A DNA stretch of 64,000 nt, taken from Marinomonas spartinae (GTDB taxonomy: Bacteria; Pseudomonadota; Gammaproteobacteria; Pseudomonadales; Marinomonadaceae). Shown in pieces: positions 60,172 to 64,000 of this stretch (its first letter is position 1; each line of letters starts with the position of its first letter). The stretch is taken from assembly GCF_900089775.1 (NCBI RefSeq), contig NZ_FLOB01000001.1:186001-250000 (forward strand). Reading direction: 5' to 3'. The translations under genes and the position numbers were made by a program. The notes under the pieces were generated by a model. That model saw only the letters and a list, made by a program, of their open reading frames with translations, was not told the origin of the DNA and made no database searches.

Positions 60172-60536
60172 AGTCTGCCTTAAAGCACGTCTTATTTATA
60201 TTATCTAACTTAATGGTAAATGGTGTTAGGGCCATACGATATGCCCTAAACTCATACTTCCTATATGTTAGGCTTAATGCTCTTTACATCAAAATAATAA
60301 TTAGCGGTATAAACTAGAAAAGCACAAAAAAATTCATGATCCTTAGTCCTAGGATGAGAGTGCTGGATCTGGATCGAATGTCGGGACTAAGGTAGAGGTG
60401 TTTCACATGGAACGTATCTATCTTAGTCCTTTCCTTTCTTACCCCTAAATACCTAAGCTGGTATTAGACTTTTAGCAGTTTCCATAAAGCACTTTTTTGG
60501 AAACTGCTAAACACCATTTTCTTTTTCAGCTAACAA
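60172..60536. other. 365-bp gap between rsmB and trkA with inverted repeats
   Basis: No gene is visible. A perfect inverted repeat of 9 bp (CCTTAGTCC at 60341-60349, GGACTAAGG at 60384-60392) encloses 34 nt. A degenerate parS-like site is at 60399-60414. A 12-bp perfect inverted repeat (TTAGCAGTTTCC at 60472-60483, GGAAACTGCTAA at 60499-60510) lies just after the rsmB stop and has no T run on the minus strand. Confidence 0.6.
60399..60414. promoter_or_regulatory. degenerate parS-like site
   Basis: TGTTTCACATGGAACG matches the bacterial parS consensus TGTTTCACGTGAAACA at 13 of 16 positions. It is 0.9 kb from a much better site in rsmB, so it may be a weak secondary ParB site or chance. Confidence 0.3.
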
Positions 60537-61931
60537 TCATTTCTTTTTCAGCAAACAATAGTAGAAGCCATCGTGACCTTTTAGGGTAGGGAAAAGCTGG
60601 CGACCATGATTAGCTGCGGTCCCCCACTCAATTTTCAGATCGGGGTTTAGTGCATTCAGTGGTACTTCAATGGCGTCATCATGGGCTGCTAAAAACGCGG
60701 CAATTTGCTGTTCGTTTTCTTCCGGCATTAAGGAACAAGTGGCATATAAAAGATAGCCACTAGGTTTAAGTGTTTGCCATACCTGCTCGATAATGTGTTT
60801 TTGAATAGCGGATAATTCATCAATATCGGCAGGCTTACGGCTGATCTTAATATCGGGATTACGACGAATAACCCCCGTAGCAGAGCAAGGGACATCGAGT
60901 AGAATTTTGTCAAATGCCTTACCATCCCACCAAGCGGATAGATTGCTGGCATCTGCACACTGCAGGTTTGCCATGAGTCCTATGCGTTCTAAGTTCGCTT
61001 CGATTTTTTCTAACCGCCAAGGCTCTAACTCGACGGCGGTGAGATCGAGAATGGCCTCTGTGTTTTGATGGCTGGCGGCAAACTCCAGCAAGTGTCCTGT
61101 TTTCCCTCCAGGTGCAGCGCATGCATCAAGGACTTTCTCTCCCACCTGAGGCGCTAGAATATGAGCGGCGAGTTGTGCGGATTCATCTTGAACGCTGGAA
61201 AAGCCCTTTTCGAAATCAGGTAACTCTGTCACTTTTATAGCAGATCTTAGATACAAAGCTGATGGTGAGGCTTGACCAATGGTTGCATCTATTCCCTTTT
61301 CGGTTAAGTTTTCAATATATGTTTCACGTGAAACGGTACTTGTGTTTACACGAATACACATGGGCGGATGGCTGTTACCTGCTTCAATGATTTGTTCAAA
61401 CTGCTCAGGCCAATGTTTAGCAAAGCGTTTGACTAACCATTTTGGATGGTTATATTCAACAGAAGGCATGGCTTCTAATTGTTCAATAATCTCATCCGCC
61501 TCACGTTGATAACGGCGCAATACGGCGTTCATTAACTTGGTTGCCCAGTCTTTTTTGAGTAACCGACAGGCTTCTACCGTTTCATGCACCGCTGCATGGT
61601 CTGGTGTATTCATGTAGCCTAATTGGTACAAGCCGAGTAATAAGGTGGCATACAAGTCGGTGTCTTTCTCCTCAAAAGGATGACTAAGCAAGTGTAAGGC
61701 GATGCTATTAAGAAGAGGATACTGACGGCAAACACCAAAGCACAATTCTTTGAGAAGAGGAATATGCTCACTAGACACATCCTGTTGATGGCGCGCTAAC
61801 TGCGTACTTAGGGAGCCTTGTTGGCGTAGTACGCTGGTCATTACCTGTATCGCGACCTGACGAGCACTGCGTTGAATGGACAGTGCTTCATTGGTATTGC
61901 TGTCTGTGACTTTCTTATTAGAAAATGTCAT
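60537..61931 (-). CDS. rsmB: 16S rRNA (cytosine967-C5)-methyltransferase RsmB
   Basis: RsmB methylates C967 of 16S rRNA. I start at ATG 61931 (MTFSNKK), 464 residues; an upstream in-frame start would overlap fmt. Domains: NusB-like RNA-binding N-terminus (about 1-140), then the Rossmann methyltransferase with LDACAAPGGKTGHLLEFA, DVPCSATGVIRRNPDIK (catalytic Cys) and YATCSLMPEEN (second Cys). A 16-bp parS site is embedded in its coding sequence. Confidence 0.95.
   Translation of the reverse strand: MTFSNKKVTDSNTNEALSIQRSARQVAIQVMTSVLRQQGSLSTQLARHQQDVSSEHIPLLKELCFGVCRQYPLLNSIALHLLSHPFEEKDTDLYATLLLGLYQLGYMNTPDHAAVHETVEACRLLKKDWATKLMNAVLRRYQREADEIIEQLEAMPSVEYNHPKWLVKRFAKHWPEQFEQIIEAGNSHPPMCIRVNTSTVSRETYIENLTEKGIDATIGQASPSALYLRSAIKVTELPDFEKGFSSVQDESAQLAAHILAPQVGEKVLDACAAPGGKTGHLLEFAASHQNTEAILDLTAVELEPWRLEKIEANLERIGLMANLQCADASNLSAWWDGKAFDKILLDVPCSATGVIRRNPDIKISRKPADIDELSAIQKHIIEQVWQTLKPSGYLLYATCSLMPEENEQQIAAFLAAHDDAIEVPLNALNPDLKIEWGTAANHGRQLFPTLKGHDGFYYCLLKKK
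61320..61335. promoter_or_regulatory. parS centromere-like site inside rsmB
   Basis: TGTTTCACGTGAAACG matches the parS consensus TGTTTCACGTGAAACA at 15 of 16 positions, including the perfect 14-bp palindrome GTTTCACGTGAAAC. It lies within the rsmB coding region. ParB is encoded at 4.0-4.9 kb, so the site is about 56 kb away on the same origin-proximal segment. Confidence 0.85.
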
Positions 61932-61936
61932 ATTAT

Positions 61937-62920
61937 TTACTCTACTGAACTGAGACCTAAGCATTGGCCAATTTGAATGGCTTCTTTATGTTTACCATTT
62001 AATGCGTCTTGTACTTTCATACGCTTGCCGCCTGGAAACTGAATTTCGGTTAAGCGGATGGTGCCATTGCCTGTTGCGACGATGACTCCCTGCTTACTGA
62101 CCACTAAAATATCACCAGGGGATGAGGTATCAGCACTCACATCGGCAAGTTCTGCTTGATGGATTTTCATAACACCCTGGCTACTTTGAGTATAGGCGAC
62201 AGGCCAAGGCGATAAGCCACGTATTTTACGCTCGATTAATATTGCTGATTCATCCCAGTTGATTTCCGCCTCTTGCTTAGTTAATTTGGCAGCATAACAA
62301 CTCAGGCCATCATCTTGTTTTTCCGGTGTCAGCTCCCCTGCTTTGATTTTTTCTAAAGCATCAACCAACGCACTGCCGCCGAGTTTGGCTAGTTTGTCAT
62401 GAAGACTACCGGAAGTATCGGTAATTTTGATATCGCAGTAGGCTTTTAACAGCATGTCTCCTGTGTCTAATCCTTCATCCATTTGCATGATGGTAATCCC
62501 CGTTTCATCATCCCCGGCGATCACCGCACGGTGAATCGGAGCAGCACCACGCCAACGAGGTAAAATAGAGCCATGCACATTAATGCATCCCATTTTAGGA
62601 ATGTCTAATACCGCTTTAGGAAGAATGATGCCATAGGCCGCTACGATCATAATGTCGGCATTTAAGGCGGCCAATTCTGCTTTATCTTGGTCTGCTTTAA
62701 AGTTCACTGGCTGAAAGACCGGAAGGTGGTGAGACAAGGCTAATTGTTTCACTGGGCTAGCAAGAAGTTTTTGACCTCGTCCCGCTGGTCGATCTGGCTG
62801 TGTGTAGACACCAACGATGTGATAGTGATTTGTCTCTTGAGTATCTAACAGCGCCTGTAAGCTGGCAGCAGCAAAGTCTGGGGTGCCGGCAAAAACAATG
62901 CGAAGTGGTGAAAATGTCAT
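61937..62920 (-). CDS. fmt: methionyl-tRNA formyltransferase
   Basis: Fmt formylates initiator Met-tRNA with 10-formyl-tetrahydrofolate. From ATG 62920 the protein has 327 residues. It starts MTFSPLRIVFAGTPDFAAAS and contains VHGSILPRWRGAAPIHRAVI with the catalytic His, and the SLL-type loop region DTGDMLL. A C-terminal OB-like domain follows. An in-frame ATG at 62941 would add seven residues inside the terminator hairpin, so it is less likely. Confidence 0.95.
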   Translation of the reverse strand: MTFSPLRIVFAGTPDFAAASLQALLDTQETNHYHIVGVYTQPDRPAGRGQKLLASPVKQLALSHHLPVFQPVNFKADQDKAELAALNADIMIVAAYGIILPKAVLDIPKMGCINVHGSILPRWRGAAPIHRAVIAGDDETGITIMQMDEGLDTGDMLLKAYCDIKITDTSGSLHDKLAKLGGSALVDALEKIKAGELTPEKQDDGLSCYAAKLTKQEAEINWDESAILIERKIRGLSPWPVAYTQSSQGVMKIHQAELADVSADTSSPGDILVVSKQGVIVATGNGTIRLTEIQFPGGKRMKVQDALNGKHKEAIQIGQCLGLSSVE

Positions 62921-62942
62921 AGTATTTTGCTTCCTTAACAAA

Positions 62943-62966
62943 AAAATCAGGCCGAGGCCTGATTTT
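62943..62966 (-). terminator. intrinsic terminator between def and fmt
   Basis: AAAATCAGGCC and GGCCTGATTTT form a perfect 11-bp stem with a GA loop. On the minus strand TTTTTT follows the stem. It would limit readthrough from def into fmt. Confidence 0.85.
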
Positions 62967-63040
62967 GAGATATGTGAAATCGAAGTTAAGCGTTTCGGCT
63001 AATCGCTTTTTAAAATCTAGATAGACGAAAGTGAAGGCAA

Positions 63041-63547
63041 CTAGTCGCGTTTTTTAGCGGCTTTTTGCAGCTTCGTCTTGATGCGATTGCGCTTAAGTGG
63101 AGATAGGTAATCTACCATTAGCTTACCGTCTAAGTGATCGACTTCATGCTGAACGCATACCGCAAGCAACTTGTCGACTTCCATTTCAAAAGGTTTGCCA
63201 TGACGATCTAATGCTTTTACTTTCACTTTTGCCGCACGGTAAATATGCTCGTAGTAGCCAGGAACTGACAAGCAGCCTTCTTGGCACTCATTCGGTTCTT
63301 CGTCCACTATATCAAACTCTGGATTGATAAATACCAAAGGATCCGTATGGTCTTCGGAGAAATCCATTACGACTAAGCGGTAATGATAGTCTACTTGCGT
63401 TGCCGCTAGGCCTAAGCCTTTTTCTTCGTACATGGTGTCAAACATGTCGTCGATTTGTTTTTGCAATGCGTCAGTAAATTCTGTAATCGGCTCTGCGACT
63501 TTGCGCAAACGCGGATCAGGATATTCTAGTACGGGTAACACAGCCAT
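63041..63547 (-). CDS. def: peptide deformylase
   Basis: Def removes the N-formyl group from nascent proteins using Fe2+ or Zn2+. The 168-residue protein has the three family motifs: [10 protein letters not shown] (motif I), EGCLSVPG with the metal-ligand Cys (motif II) and QHEVDHLDG with the HExxH metal site (motif III). Standard length and basic C-terminus. It is upstream of fmt on the same strand, as in E. coli, and divergent from dprA. Confidence 0.96.
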   Translation of the reverse strand: MAVLPVLEYPDPRLRKVAEPITEFTDALQKQIDDMFDTMYEEKGLGLAATQVDYHYRLVVMDFSEDHTDPLVFINPEFDIVDEEPNECQEGCLSVPGYYEHIYRAAKVKVKALDRHGKPFEMEVDKLLAVCVQHEVDHLDGKLMVDYLSPLKRNRIKTKLQKAAKKRD

Positions 63548-63843
63548 GATCTTGTCCAGTATCTTCTTTGTCTATTCTGAGTCTCTAAATACGCAAGTAC
63601 TCACTGCGCATTCGTTTTTTGCGTGCTCATGCACGGCGTTGATATGAGCCTATTGTAACGCAACTTGTCCTATTGGGCAGCGTTATGATGGCGGTTTTTT
63701 GGTCAATAAAAAAGAATTGCCTTGATAGAGTTGGTCTATTTCTAGACATAGCATCTGAAAAATGCGATTTTCAAAGCCATGCCATAGGATGGCGTCGCTT
63801 AGTTTTTCTCTTTAGTTTTATACAGCGCAAGGATCGCAACAAC
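63548..63843. other. divergent promoter region between def and dprA
   Basis: The gap has no credible gene. In many gammaproteobacteria a LysM-domain gene precedes dprA here; it is not present in this window. It must hold the promoters of def and dprA, but I see no clear consensus. Confidence 0.35.
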
Positions 63844-64000
63844 ATGACAGTCTCTCATTTATCCACTTTGCCCTCTTCCCATTCTAATGACACTCCTTCT
63901 AGTAACGATGTTTCATTGAATAACCCTTGTGCTTTTCTTAGCGAAGAAGATTGGCTTTGTCTGAGTTTCCTTACTGGCATAGGCCCTTCCCGCCTCTCTC
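63844..64000 (+). CDS. dprA: DNA processing protein DprA, N-terminal fragment at window edge
   Basis: An open frame from ATG 63844 (AAGGA 10 bp upstream) runs to the window end: MTVSHLSTLPSSHSN, a variable start, then CAFLSEEDWLCLSFLTGIGP and SRLS. The segment LSFLTGIGPSRL resembles the N-terminal helix-hairpin region of DprA/Smf, which loads RecA on incoming DNA. Only about 52 codons are visible. The position beside def-fmt-rsmB supports the call. Confidence 0.75.
   Translation, partial: MTVSHLSTLPSSHSNDTPSSNDVSLNNPCAFLSEEDWLCLSFLTGIGPSRLS

Overview
The window is the origin-proximal region of a gammaproteobacterial chromosome. Gene order and protein sequences point to the Oceanospirillales, and a Marinomonas-like marine bacterium is my best guess; the species is an inference. 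The conserved backbone is present: the ATP synthase operon (atpI-B-E-F-H-A), parB-parA-rsmG-mnmG, then mnmE-yidC-rnpA-rpmH, then dnaA-dnaN-recF-gyrB. At the far end lie trkH-trkA and rsmB-fmt-def with dprA diverging.

Three stretches interrupt this backbone. (1) About 26 kb (8.3-34.6 kb) separates mnmG from mnmE. It holds a YahK-type aldehyde reductase with a divergent AraC regulator, the acrylate pair acuR-acuI, a KdpDE-like two-component system next to a KtrAB-type K+ transporter, a LysR/MFS/SnoaL-like cassette, a complete MdtABC-type RND pump with outer-membrane channel, a zinc ABC transporter (znuA-C-B), an MFS exporter and an SDR. A decayed fragment of mnmE lies at about 33.5 kb, before the intact mnmE, so this junction was rearranged by a duplication. 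(2) Just after gyrB sits a two-gene Septu-like anti-phage system (PtuA ATPase and PtuB HNH nuclease). (3) At 48.7-54.5 kb lies the most unusual locus in the window.

That locus has four co-directional genes. The first encodes an unfamiliar protein with a possible nitrobindin-like segment. The second is a 352-residue protein with about 72 cysteines and about 32 CxxC motifs, built from two tandem arrays (10 x 8 residues and 12-13 x 9 residues) behind a short helical N-terminus. The third is an 801-residue protein in which a PqqD-like leader-binding domain, an E1/ThiF-like domain with a Zn tetrathiolate, and a YcaO domain are fused. The fourth is a reductase of the thiazolinyl imide reductase type (Irp3/PchG-like). 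I infer a RiPP system in which cysteines of a giant repetitive precursor are cyclised to thiazolines and perhaps reduced to thiazolidines. A strong hairpin between precursor and enzyme genes would favour precursor expression. No dedicated exporter or protease is adjacent.

Non-coding signals include two clusters of DnaA boxes, one beside mnmG and a denser one between rpmH and dnaA. A nearly perfect parS site lies inside rsmB, and a near-consensus sigma70 promoter precedes atpI. Matching operator-like repeats precede acuR and acuI, and many intrinsic terminators are visible. No tRNA, rRNA, insertion sequence or CRISPR array was seen.
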